A DNA stretch of 64,000 nucleotides from Eonycteris spelaea. Its lineage: Eukaryota; Chordata; Mammalia; Chiroptera; Pteropodidae. A program made the position numbers and the translations under genes. This document shows, piece by piece, positions 50,101 through 61,210 of the stretch (positions are counted from its first letter, which is position 1; each line of letters begins with the position of its first letter). Below the pieces are notes generated by a model. That model ran no database searches and was not told the origin of the DNA. It saw nothing but the letters and a program-made list of their open reading frames with translations. The stretch is from the NCBI GenBank assembly GCA_003508835.1, contig PUFA01000558.1, positions 124,001-188,000 on the forward strand, in the 5' to 3' direction.

Positions 50101-50429
50101 TGAGGGAAAAAAGTAATTCTCAAACTTTTCTAAGGAATATGTAAAATGGTTGAATAGAACATTGCCTTCAGTAAAGGATCATGGAAAACACAGTGATTTA
50201 AAATGGTTAATGAGCTTAGAAGTCTTAATGATTGAAAAAAAAACCCTACAGATAAAATGCATATCTATGTGCTGTACCAAATGTATATTTTACCCCTGGT
50301 AAGTATTTTAATGATTATATACATTTAAAGATTATAAGATAATTGGCATAGATTACACATACATGTATAGGTTGACTTTTTAAAACCAATCAAAAATATT
50401 TAGGTTAGATATTATCTTAAATAACATCT
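47161..50429. other. About 3.3 kb with no gene assigned
   Basis: AT-rich, with a TA-rich run at about 48446-48471. Short frames at 47388-47594 and 49112-49387 show no domain. No repeat was identified. Confidence 0.5.
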
Positions 50430-50600
50430 AGTCCAATTTATTTCATTTTGAGATGAGGAAACTGAAGCTGTCACATACATAAAATTTGAGGTCCAAGTGG
50501 CAAGGACCATGTCCTCTATGCTCTTTGTTATCTCTTTCACACTAAACTCAGTGCCTGGAACATAGTAGATGTTCATAATGTTTATTGGATGAAAAATTCA
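50430..50600 (+). repeat. MIR or L2 scraps, L2 tail
   Basis: GAGATGAGGAAACTGAAGCT (50450-50469) has the look of an antisense MIR core. It is followed by an L2 tail on the plus strand: GCAAGGACCATGTCCTCTAT (50500-50519), CAGTGCCTGGAACATAGTAG (50549-50568), then GTTTATTGGATGAA. Confidence 0.65.
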
Positions 50601-51569
50601 TTCCCAATTGAAATTTCATGCACTATATAAACCAGTTTATTAATTGTTACAACCCATGCATCAGTCTTCCATACTGGTCCTTTTGGTTGAGAAGTTTCTA
50701 CCTTCACTTCTGTCAAGCCAACTATTTCCAGCTTTTAGGACTCAATTGAGCTTCCAGTTTTATTTGTGAAATTATAGGTGATTTTAGCTTTCTCTGCATA
50801 CTATGACTAATCTTCTTACTTAAATTTTATTATAGAGAAATCTACTATCTAAATCCTTAACTTGAAGCACATGGGTGAGGAGAAAAAGTTGTGGGTAGGT
50901 GGGAGGAAAATAATAGCAGGGCTTTCATGATTGTATTAGGATAGGGCAAGGAGTAGTGGTGAGACAGTGTTAAGTTGTTTCAGTATTTTATAACCTATAG
51001 TAAGGTAATGTCAGTAGACACCACACAATACAGCCTCATCTGATCCTTTCATTTCTTGATGTCTTATTTTCTCAATTAAAACTATCAGGCCTTCTTTCCA
51101 AATCAGGATATCAACAAATTAAGAGCATGTAACATATTTTGCAATTCGAAAATCCCCCTAATACAATACAGAATTATCTTTAATAAATATCAGGCAGGCC
51201 CAGAAAGCACAAAGCCAACTGACAATGGCATTAAGAACTTTCTTGACCCCCTTTCCTTTGCAGCCCTAACACCCTCACTTTCTTACCTCCATTTTGACTC
51301 TGGAGACATCAGAAATCACCCAGAAAACTAGAGGTGAGGAGTGACAAAAGAAAGAAGAATCGAATCTTCCTTACCAAACTGCACATTCTTGCTTACAGAA
51401 CACAGAGAGGAGGGTGTCAACTATGAATGAAGGTGAAGCTCTGATTTCTACATGATTAGGCAGCCTAAAAAACTTCAGAGATTCCTAACTTACGAGTGAA
51501 TAGAAAAGTCTCAGAATTGCCCAATTATTCATCCCCTCTTGAGGTTTAAAGAATTGGTAAGAAAAAATA
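50601..51569. other. No gene recognised
   Basis: No repeat or exon was assigned. Confidence 0.5.
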
Positions 51570-51712
51570 CATATATATGGCGACAGAAGGAAATTTAACT
51601 TTGAGCAGTAAAGATACAATGCAATATACACATGATGTATTATTGAATTGTACACTTGAAACCTATATAATTTCATTAACCAATGTCACTCCAATAAATT
51701 TAATAAAAAACA
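51570..51712 (+). mobile_element. Short L1 3'-end insertion
   Basis: About 140 bases of L1 3' UTR: ATATATGGCGACAGAAGGAA, CACATGATGTATTATTGAAT (51626-51645) and CACTCCAATAAATTTAATAA (51687-51706), then an A-rich end. It starts at nearly the same L1 position as the copy at 42848-42990. Confidence 0.85.
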
Positions 51713-54700
51713 TACATTTGCTTTAATGATAATATCACATGAAGTCTATACAACATTCTAACATTATAGCTAGTAATTACAACAAGGATTATGTTTATCC
51801 ATTGCCTATTATGTAAGAAAAATGACTATGTGGTTGCTGGACTTGGGGAATAGGACAAACTAATCCTGAAAAAAATGACATGTTTACTACTGTTACTGTT
51901 AGAATAACTGTTAGAACATACTTCATCACCTATTTTCTGGTGAATTTTGAAATGGTGTACTTTGATCTCATTCTCACTTCTTCTACCTACTCCCACTCTT
52001 TTATTTATTTATTTTTGCTAAAATAAATAAGGGTTACTGTACATGTTAAAACTTGCTGGAGGACAATGACCTACTGATAAGTAAAAATGTTCAAGGCATG
52101 AGCCATCTCTATAATGCTTTCTATCTTACTAAAAACATTGCCCTGCATTCCTAGTTTACTAAGAGAATGCAGGACAGCATTATGAATGCTAACTACTAAT
52201 AAAGCTTCAAAAATACACAATTACTTATTATGTTGCTTGTCCTGAGTAAAAATACATTTAAACTAGTTCCAAATTTACAGTACACTAATCTCTTATTAAA
52301 TTCATTGTGTGATCACCACCTGACAGTGTACTAATTTCAATGAATGCCTTTTTTTCCCTCCAAAATGCCCTATTTTTTCCTGGTAAACAAAGAAGAAAAA
52401 AGCATCTAATTAAAAGTTAATGGTTTACAGCAAAACATAATAAAAGTAACAGAGGAATAAATAAATACATTGATGAGCAATCAATTTGTATCCCATAAAA
52501 GCCCCACAGATAAGTAGTCAAGAGTGAAGAACATCAGGTTGACCTCTAAAGATACATCAGGTAGGAAAAGTGTAAAAAGCTGTTCTGCCTAGCACAGTTA
52601 TTATTAGAACTCTGTCAGATTGGTTTTCTCTCAATGGATAGCTCTTTTTGGATAACAATAATGAACAAAGGAAAAGACCAGAAAGCGAATAAACAATATT
52701 TATTATCTTTACTGGCATTTGTTATGGCTAAACAGTCCACTTATTTTCCTGAAACACTAAGCTAAACCAATTGAAATATACTCCAGATAAATCAATTATA
52801 GTAACACACATGCTACCCAGACTGTGATCTGTATTTTGATCCATGCTTTTTAGTCAAGCCATAATTTTTGCCATTAAATAAGTTCAGTCATCACCAACAT
52901 TTATTTTACAACATGGCCTTAGTTGTGCTCCTGATAGTGCCGTGGGTAATGTAATCAGAAAAGCACTAAGGCTGGCTTTTGACATTAATATGCCATTCTC
53001 ATCTCCCCTTAATTTAGCTGGTAGATGAGATAAAGGAATGGACAGAGTACATTTGATTCATAATGTGCTGAAATCAAATTTTGAATTTACATCTTTCAGC
53101 TTTTTCACCCAGGGTAGTGAAAGGAAGTCAGAGACCAATTGATGATTTTGGATACTCCATAAGGAAGGAAAACATAGTCAGTAAGAAATTGATCAAACTT
53201 ACTTTGGATCTTCTAATGTTTTTCATTTAGAAATGTCACTTCTCTTTCTTCCCTGAGAAGCTGACAGATGCTAACAAGATAATTATTCCACATATATTAT
53301 TTGGATCAATAAGTATAAAAACTACTTTGTCCCTCTACAGTGACTCATGCCAAAGAAACAGCTTGCTGGTAGATTTACCTAGATAATGATTTAACAGCAC
53401 TCTTCTGCAACTTATTGGGTTTTCACTATATTCATTAATTTATCCATTTCAAAATTTGCCTTCTATTCTTAGCAAAATACTTTCATTGAGAGTGACTCCC
53501 CATCCTGCTTGCCCCACTACCTTCTTAGCTTATAGAAAATGTGAATTTAAAGCATAAGCATATTGAAGATTGCAAATCAGATGAGTTTAGAACCTAGGTT
53601 GGGTTCCATAATTGAGTGGTTCTCATGAATAAATCTAATATTCTATGCCAATTTTCTTATTTTTTAAGTAAGGATGGCAGGTTTAACGGTCAGCTTTGCC
53701 CCTTTTAAAAGTTTTTCTCAGCCAAATCACTCAACTTCTATGAGAATAATAATATTGACTAGGGTTGTTATGACAATTAAATGTTCATTGCTTTGCAAAC
53801 TGTAATCTGGAATATGCACATAAGGTAATACAAGATTAGTAATAAAATTTATCCTATATAATCTGTGTTTTAAATCAAGGATATCATTTACCTTTCAACT
53901 AGAAAGTATAAAAAATAAATATTTCAAAGTATATAAAACATTTTGAACCTTTTGAAAGAAATATGCCATAAATTTCTAAGTAGCATTAATTTCATGAATA
54001 ATGTAATTTATTTAACTTTCCCAACTATGCTATGAGACATTATTTCCTTTAAAAATATATGCCAACACTTTCAGAGACTTGTGATTCTACAGTGATACAA
54101 TGTAAGTAAGCTTCAAGAAAAGTTGCTAAACAATGTAAGTAAGCTTCAACAAAAGTTGCTAAAATTTGGTATCTCAAATTTTTCCATTCCACCCTGCATA
54201 CAATGAGGTACAGAACATTCCTAATGTATTCATGACATCAAGCTCCCCACTCCAGCTCTTTGTAGGCCTGCAATCTTTCTCCATTGTGCATATAACTTAA
54301 TTTTTGTACTTAAGAACAAGTAGCAGGCACATGAAGAGTTCATAAACACTATTTCAGGTAAAAACTATCAAATCAGGCACACCTTAAAGCCCAAGGCTTG
54401 TATCCACTAACACTTTAAAGGAAGGGAACAAGAGCCCATGAACATTATTTAACATTTAAATCACTTTTCTTATTGGCACAATTAAGAGGATTTGATGCTA
54501 CTATGTTGCCTAGGTAAAGTGATAAAATTCAGTAATAATGAAAAAGGTAACTTTCAAGGCCTGACTAATGCAGAAAATATAAGGATAAAGACAGAATTAT
54601 GGAAGAGACAAGGGTAGGAAATGCTGTGAGGAATGTGTGAAGAAAAGCATACAAAACTTTTTCTGTACCTAAGACGTACTATGCCTGTAAAGTCAGGGCT

Positions 54701-55889
54701 AAGAAACAAAATTAGAACATTAACACAAACCTCCTCTAAGATGAGGGAAAATTTATTATTGCAATGATGTTTCTTTTGTTACTGAGTTGTGGATATAATA
54801 CATGTGGCAGGAGCTCACTACATATCAAATCACTATCTTTTAGAGGAATTATAGGAAAGGAAGAAGAAACGTGTTGTCAGTTGATTTCAGATTATTTATT
54901 TTATGATTGACTTAGTAATTTTCTACCATTTTGACTACAAATTATCTAAATTCAAGGAAACTTCATGTTTTCAAAATATTTAAATTGTTAATATTAAAAC
55001 TAATGGTATTCATTCTATGGTCAAAGATATGGGTGGGAGGCTTTATGATCAAGGGAATGTACCACTTTAGGATCCAATAAAATTAAGCATTTTGTAAGCT
55101 TTCAAAATACAGGCAAGTTTTATTATCCCAAGAATATAAACATACCTGAAACATAAGCCAAAGGCAGGAAAGGACCAATATCACTTGATGAATTCTAACT
55201 GTAGCCAAATATTAGACTTTTAAAATAAATGCTAAGATTGAGACACATTTCTTTATAGCAAACAACTTCTTTATACAATTGAAACCAAAACAACATATAT
55301 TTTCCAAGTATAAGATAAGTGATATGGATCAATATTGTAAACAAAATTAAAAAATAAAACACACAACTGTAACAATTTGTCATTCATCTTGATATTCTTT
55401 TCTCTGTTTGTCATTTCCATATCAGAGTTCTCAAAGATAAAACTGTCACATTCCATAGGCCTATGAATATATCTACTATTTTATGGAGAGTGGATTAAAT
55501 CTCCCAAACATTCATCAAGGGACATGAGAGGTCTATTTCAATTTAAAATTTCAAAAGCAATTATCAGCTTAGAGGGACATATAATGAAGGATCTCTTAAA
55601 CAATATGCAAAAATCACTACCCAGAAAAAAAGGTTGATAAATTCTATGTGAAATAATGACAACCAGAAGAAAGTGAAAAGATGAGCTATATAGTGATAGA
55701 AGATATTTTTAAAAAATGTGTAACCTCAAAGAACTAGTATCTAGAATATACACCCCCCCTCAAAAAAACAAAGAACAGACCAATAAGAAAAAAAATACAA
55801 ATAACTAAATAGAAAAAAAATGCATAAATTTGATCAGATATTTCACACAAAAAAACATACATAGCTTATAAACATATTAAAATATGGAG
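51713..55889. other. About 4.2 kb with no gene assigned
   Basis: Mostly unassigned. A MIR-like piece lies at about 53690-53800 (GACTAGGGTTGTTATGACAA). A 33-base tandem duplication at 54098-54163 is listed separately. Minus-strand frames at 55195-55456 have no recognised domain. Confidence 0.5.
54098..54163 (+). repeat. 33-bp tandem duplication
   Basis: Two head-to-tail copies of a 33-base unit beginning CAATGTAAGTAAGCTTCAA, at 54098-54130 and 54131-54163. They differ at one base (G against C, positions 54117 and 54150). Confidence 0.95.
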
Positions 55890-57370
55890 AATGTGAAGGA
55901 TATCAGAAAAATGGTGGAATAGGAGGTTCTCCTGTCCTCACTCTGCAACAATAATTGGCAGTAAATCCATAGACAAAAGTGTCTTTGTGGTGTCTTTAAG
56001 ATGCAGGTAAAAGGTCATGAAATCCCAGTGGAGTCCAAGATTGAGGAGAGTCATTTTGAGAAGGCAGGCTTGCATGCACCCGGACAGCAAAGCCATTGAC
56101 TATAGTCTGAGGTATAGACCCAGAAACAGCTCCATACCCCTGTGGACTCAGATACAGCATTGTTTGGCCTTGGTCCTGCTAACAACACCGTACACCAAGG
56201 GATGTAAGAGGAGTCAAGCCCACTGTGCCTTAGGTCCCAGCTATGGATCCTGAAGTGGCCTAGTACCTAGCTCCAGACCTTCTTGACTGTGGCTTGGGAG
56301 CCCCTAGAGTTAAGTTCACTAAACACAGTTTTACTACAGAATCTGAAACAGCTTTGTAACTTGGTTACACCCCTTCCCACTACAGTCCACAAGCAGTCCT
56401 GCTGGCCCAGGGATCCAATGAGAGGTGTTCCCCTCTGTGTATCTGGAGATCCTAAAAGGGTATACTACTCAGCTCTAGCCCTCCCAGCGACAATCTTCAA
56501 ATAGTCCTGGTAGTTCAGGGCCCACTTCCACACAGGAAACATGCCCCTGTCAGTACCCCAAAGAAGCAGGTCAGCTAACCTCAGTCTAACAGCAGACCTG
56601 AAACAAATCTGTGATGTATCTTTAAATCCTTCCACCCATTGTCTACAAACAATTCTTCCATCCAGAGACACACTAGGAGACATGTACATCTAAACATCTG
56701 AAGTATCACCCTACTGAACGAGGTCCTGGATGCACACTTGTCTACCAACGGATCAGACAGGATCCAAACCAGCCACATGTGGACTCCATTGAGAATCCAG
56801 CAGCCGCCTCATTACCTGGCTCCAAAGAAGCATAACTGGGATTTCAGAGGTGATAACAAAAGCTCAGGGAACCAACAAAAGATCTTTACTTGCTGAAACC
56901 AGTCTTTAACAACTAGAAGAGCTGTTTGCTTCTTCGAAAGTGCAGACAACAATACAAATGACACCACCAAAGGAAACTAATAAAGATCCAGTAATCTCTA
57001 TGAAAAAAAAAAAATGGAGATCTATGAACTGTCTGTCAAATAATTCAAAATAATCACCCTAAAACACTCAATGAAATGCAAAAGAACACAAATAGCAATT
57101 AAACATAATCAGGAAAACAACACATGAGTAAAATGAGAAGTTTAATATAGAAATAGAAATGATAAAGATAAATAAATGGATATCCTGGAGTTGAAGAACA
57201 CAATGACAGAACTGAAAAATAAAGAGCTTCAATATTAGAGTTGATCATACCAAAAAGGAAGTCAGTGAATTTGAAGACAGGTCATTGAAATTAACAAGGA
57301 AAAGAAACAGAAAATAAAATGAATGAAAAATACTTAAGAAAATTTATGTCATAGAACATCAATGTATGAA
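55890..57370 (+). mobile_element. L1 5' UTR and ORF1 N-terminal part
   Basis: The 5' end of an L1. It opens with AAAAATGGTGGAATAGGAGG (55906-55925) and a GC-richer 5' UTR with TTTTGAGAAGGCAGGCTTGC (56054-56073). Near 57010 begins an ORF1-like coding stretch (TCAAATAATTCAAAATAATC at 57037-57056, TGGAGTTGAAGAACACAATG at 57187-57206) that would encode the coiled-coil part. At about 57370 it gives way to the 5' region of a different L1 type. Frames at 56017-56253, 56283-56504, 56465-56689 and 56581-56778 are 5'-UTR shadows. Confidence 0.8.
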
Positions 57371-58417
57371 CATTCACTTCATGGTAGCATCAGTATTTTG
57401 CAACAGCTAAAGAGAACGCTTTATATAATGAATCTTCTTTCTGGAAAAAAAAAAAAGAAAGAAAGAAAAGAAAAATACACTTCCATTACTGCCCATGAGG
57501 AGAAATAGTCTATTAACTATCACAAACAACTCAACCAAATGGAGGAAAAGATCAGAGATATTGAAGACAGAAATCTAGAAATAAATCAGAAGGAAGAAGA
57601 GAAATTGAAGAATAAAAAATAATAAAATAAAAATACAAAACTAGCTGATACCATCAGGAGAGGAAACACAAGAATAATTAATGGGCATTATTGAAAGAGA
57701 GGAAAAGGAGCAGGGATTAGAAAGTATTTTCAAATAGTTGACAAGAATTTCCCAAATCTAAGGAATGAGCTGGAGCTTGGAATTCAAGAACTCAACAGAA
57801 CACCCATTTATCTCAACCCAAAAAGGCCTTCTCCAAGACACATTGCATTAAATTATTAAAAACCAACCACAAAGAAGAATTCTCAAAGGTAGCCAGGGAA
57901 AAGTAGATGGTAAGCTATAAAGGAAATCCCATTAGATCATCACCGAATTTCTCAGCACAAACATTACAAGACAGAAATAAGTGGAATCAAATACTCATAC
58001 TATTAAATGAAAGGAACTACCAGCCAAAAATAATGTATCCAGCTAAACTCTCCTTTAGATATGAAGGAGAAATAAAAACCTTTTCAGACACACAAAAATT
58101 GAGGGAATTTTCCACTACAAGGACTGTATTTTAGGAAATACTGAAAGGGGTCAGCTCACATAAAACAGAATGACAAAAAAATACATAATTAGGAGTATGG
58201 TGACTAACAGGCAGATAAGAACAGAGGAGTGCAACCCTTACTAAGAACAGGGTAATATAAGCTTAAACAATAAAAAGAGATTTGTTATAGCAAGATAGTA
58301 ATGAATGTCCAGCATACATAAGTGCAATTTGAGACAGTGATAACAGAAAAGGGAAGAAATAGAATATCCAGATTTGCAAAGGAGAATGGTGATATGTCAA
58401 ATGTCAAAGAAAATGGA

Positions 58418-58462
58418 CTAGTGTATGTATGTATGTATGTATGTATGTATACATATATATAT
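58418..58462 (+). repeat. (TATG)n and TA-rich microsatellite in L1
   Basis: TATG/GTAT tetranucleotide units followed by a TA-rich stretch, inside the L1 inter-ORF region. Confidence 0.92.
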
Positions 58463-58763
58463 GTATTCTTTACATATTCTTAATGCTAACCATACACCTA
58501 AAATCTAGAATTTAATTATGTAATAAAAAACAAGAAGGATAAGAGGGGAAGTTCACAAAACCCAATGAAATTAAAATAATAGAAATGCAAGGGCAAGGAA
58601 ACAATGGAAACAGTGAGTTACCAGAAAGCAAAATATAAAATGGCTATAAGAAACATCATAATTCAATAATCACTCTAAATTTAAATGGACTGAATTTACC
58701 AATAAAAAGGCACAGAATTGCAGACTGGATCAAAAAACAAAAACAAAACAAAACCCAGGACAT

Positions 58764-58962
58764 GGTTCCATAGTGTAGCAGTTAGCACATCTGCTTTACA
58801 TGCACAAGGTCTTGAGTTTGCACCCCAGAGGAGCCACGGTCCATGGTCTATGGCCATGCCACCCTGAACAAGCCCAACGTCTGATCTCTCAAGCTAAATA
58901 GGGTTGAGCCTGGTTAATCCTTGAATGGGAGACCACCTTGAAAGACCAGGTGCTGTAGTTGA

Positions 58963-59004
<42 letters not shown>

Positions 59005-59020
59005 TAATAATAATAATAAC
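58764..59020 (+). mobile_element. Hybrid tRNA/5S rRNA SINE, MEG-TR type
   Basis: A composite SINE inside the endonuclease region of the L1. The head (58764-58836) resembles a tRNA-Val gene: GGTTCCATAGTGTAGCAGTT start, an anticodon-loop position reading TAC (58797-58799), a worn B box (58814-58828), and a CCA-like end. After nine bases follows a body matching 5S rRNA (58846-58960): GTCTATGGCCATGCCACCCT, a worn box A near AAGCTAAATAGGGTT, box C near AATGGGAGACCACC, and the 3' end GGTGCTGTAGTT. The tail is an AAT repeat (58963-59018). The flanking L1 reads AACCCA on both sides, a possible short target duplication. It is a retroposed element, not a working tRNA or 5S gene. Hybrids of this kind are known from megabats. 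Confidence 0.88.
58963..59019 (+). repeat. (AAT)n microsatellite at the SINE tail
   Basis: About 18 AAT units with one AAC variant near 59001. It forms the 3' tail of the hybrid SINE and probably grew from its A-rich tail. Confidence 0.95.
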
Positions 59021-60527
59021 CCAACCACATACTGACTCCAGGAGACTCATCTCAGTCCAAATACAAATATAGACTCAAAGTGAAAAGGTGGGAAATGATA
59101 TTTCAAACAAATGATATTCAGAGAAAAGCAGGAGTAGTGGTACTGATAACAGACAAAATAGACTTCAAATTAAAAAAAGGAAAAGATACTGAGGGACACT
59201 TCATAATAAAAGAGAATCATGCACTAAGGACACAAAACGCTTATAAATATCTATACTCCCAATCAGGGAGTCCCGAAATACATAAAACAATTACTAACAG
59301 AACTAAAGGGAGAAACAGACCAAAACTCTATCATAGTAGGGGACCTAAATACTCCACTGTCAGATATGGACAGATCATCCAAACAGAAAACCAAGGATAT
59401 AACATCCTTAAATGACACATTCGACCAACTGGACATAATTCATGTTTATAGAGCTTTTCATCCCAAAACAGCTGCTTATACAGTCTTCTCTAGTGCACAT
59501 GGAACATTCTCAAGGATTGACCACATACTGGGACATAGAAACAGCATCAACAAATATAAGAGGGTTGAAATCATATCAACCATATTCTCTGATCATAATG
59601 CCTTGAAACTACAGATCAACTTCAAAAAGAAAGCAGGGAGAACCAGAAATACATGGAGATTAACTAGCATGCTGCTGAAGAATGACTGGATCAGAGAAGA
59701 GATAAAAAGAGAGATCAAGAGATACATAGAAACAAATGACAATGATAGTACACCATATCAAAACTTTTAGGACACAGCAAAAACAGCCGTAAGAGGAAAG
59801 AAAGTTCATATCATCACAGGCCTTTCTCAGAATGAGATCAAATAAACAACCTAATATTTCATCTAACAAACAAACAAACAAACAAACAAAAAACAAAAAA
59901 ACAAAAAAAACTATAAAAAGGAGAACAAATGAAGGATAAAGTCAGCAGAAGGAAAGAAATAATCAAAATTAGAACAGAAAGAAATGAAATTGAAAACTAC
60001 AACAAAAAATGATAGAAAAAATAAAAGCAACAAAGAACTAGTTCTTTAAGCAGGTCAACAAAATTGACAAACCCCTGGCTAGACTCACTAAAGAAAGAAG
60101 AGAAAGGACACAAATAAACAAAATCAGGTATAAAAAAGGAGAAATTACAACAGACACCACAGAAATACAAAAGATCGTATAAGAATACTGTGAAAAAATA
60201 TATAACACTGAATTTAATAATCTAAAAGAAATGGACCAGTACTTAGAAAAAATACAACCTTCCTAGACTGAATCAAGAAGATCTGAAAAATCTAAATAGA
60301 TTGATCAGCAGTATGGAAACTGAAACAATCATCAAAAACCTACTAAAAAGTAAAAGTCCAGGACCAGATGGCTTTACCAGTCAATTCTACCAAACAATCA
60401 AAGAAGATTTAATACCTATTCTCCTATTCTTCTCAAAATCTTCCACAGAAGCAAAGAGGAGGCAATACAATACTTCCCAACTTGTTTTATGAGGCCAATA
60501 TTTCCCTGATACCAAAACCTGATAAAG

Positions 60528-60531
<4 letters not shown>

Positions 60532-60579
<48 letters not shown>
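60532..60579 (+). repeat. (CA)n microsatellite in L1 RT region
   Basis: An unbroken CA run of about 23 units inside ORF2. It destroys the RT reading frame. The Cys-Val-rich minus-strand frame at 60387-60578 is only its translation. Confidence 0.97.
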
Positions 60580-60585
<6 letters not shown>

Positions 60586-61115
60586 AGACTGATATCTCTC
60601 ATGAACACAGATGCAAAAATCCTAAATAACATATTAGCAAACTGAATACAGCAACATATTAAAAAGATTATACACCACGATCAAGTGGGCTTCATTCATG
60701 AAGCACAAGGATGGTTCAACATATGCAAATCAATGTGATACGCCACATAAACAAATTTAAAAATAAGAATCACATAATTATAACATTAGATGCAAAAAAA
60801 AAAAAAAACCCTTCGACCAGATACAGCATCCATTTATGATCAAAACACTTAACAAAATCAATATAGAAGGTAAGCACTTTAACATAATAAAAAGCCATCT
60901 ATGACAAGCCCTCAGCCAACATTATACTTAATGGTGAAAAACTAAAACCCTTCCCTCTAAGATCAGGAATAAAGAAAGGTGTTCACTATTGCCACTGTTA
61001 CTCAATATAACATAGGAAGTCCTAGTGAGTGTAATCAGGCAAGAGAAAAATATAAAAGGCATACAAATAAGAAATGAAGAATCAAACCGTCACTTTTTGT
61101 GGATGAGATGATTCA

Positions 61116-61210
61116 CTATATATCTATACATACATATATACATATGTATGTATATATATCTATACATACATATATACATACGTATGTATACATACGTATG
61201 TATATATATA
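61116..61210. repeat. TATA/CATA-rich palindromic repeat in L1
   Basis: Arrays of CATACATATATA and TATGTATG units in both orientations, replacing sequence just after the RT catalytic site. The two orientations could pair into hairpins. Confidence 0.9.

Noticed and set aside
58764..58836. A tRNA-Val gene
   Set aside because: It is fused to a 5S-derived body and an AAT tail, and its acceptor and B-box bases are worn. It is a SINE head.
59366..59770. 134-codon plus-strand frame as a host gene
   Set aside because: Its translation is L1 ORF2 endonuclease sequence within a decayed L1.
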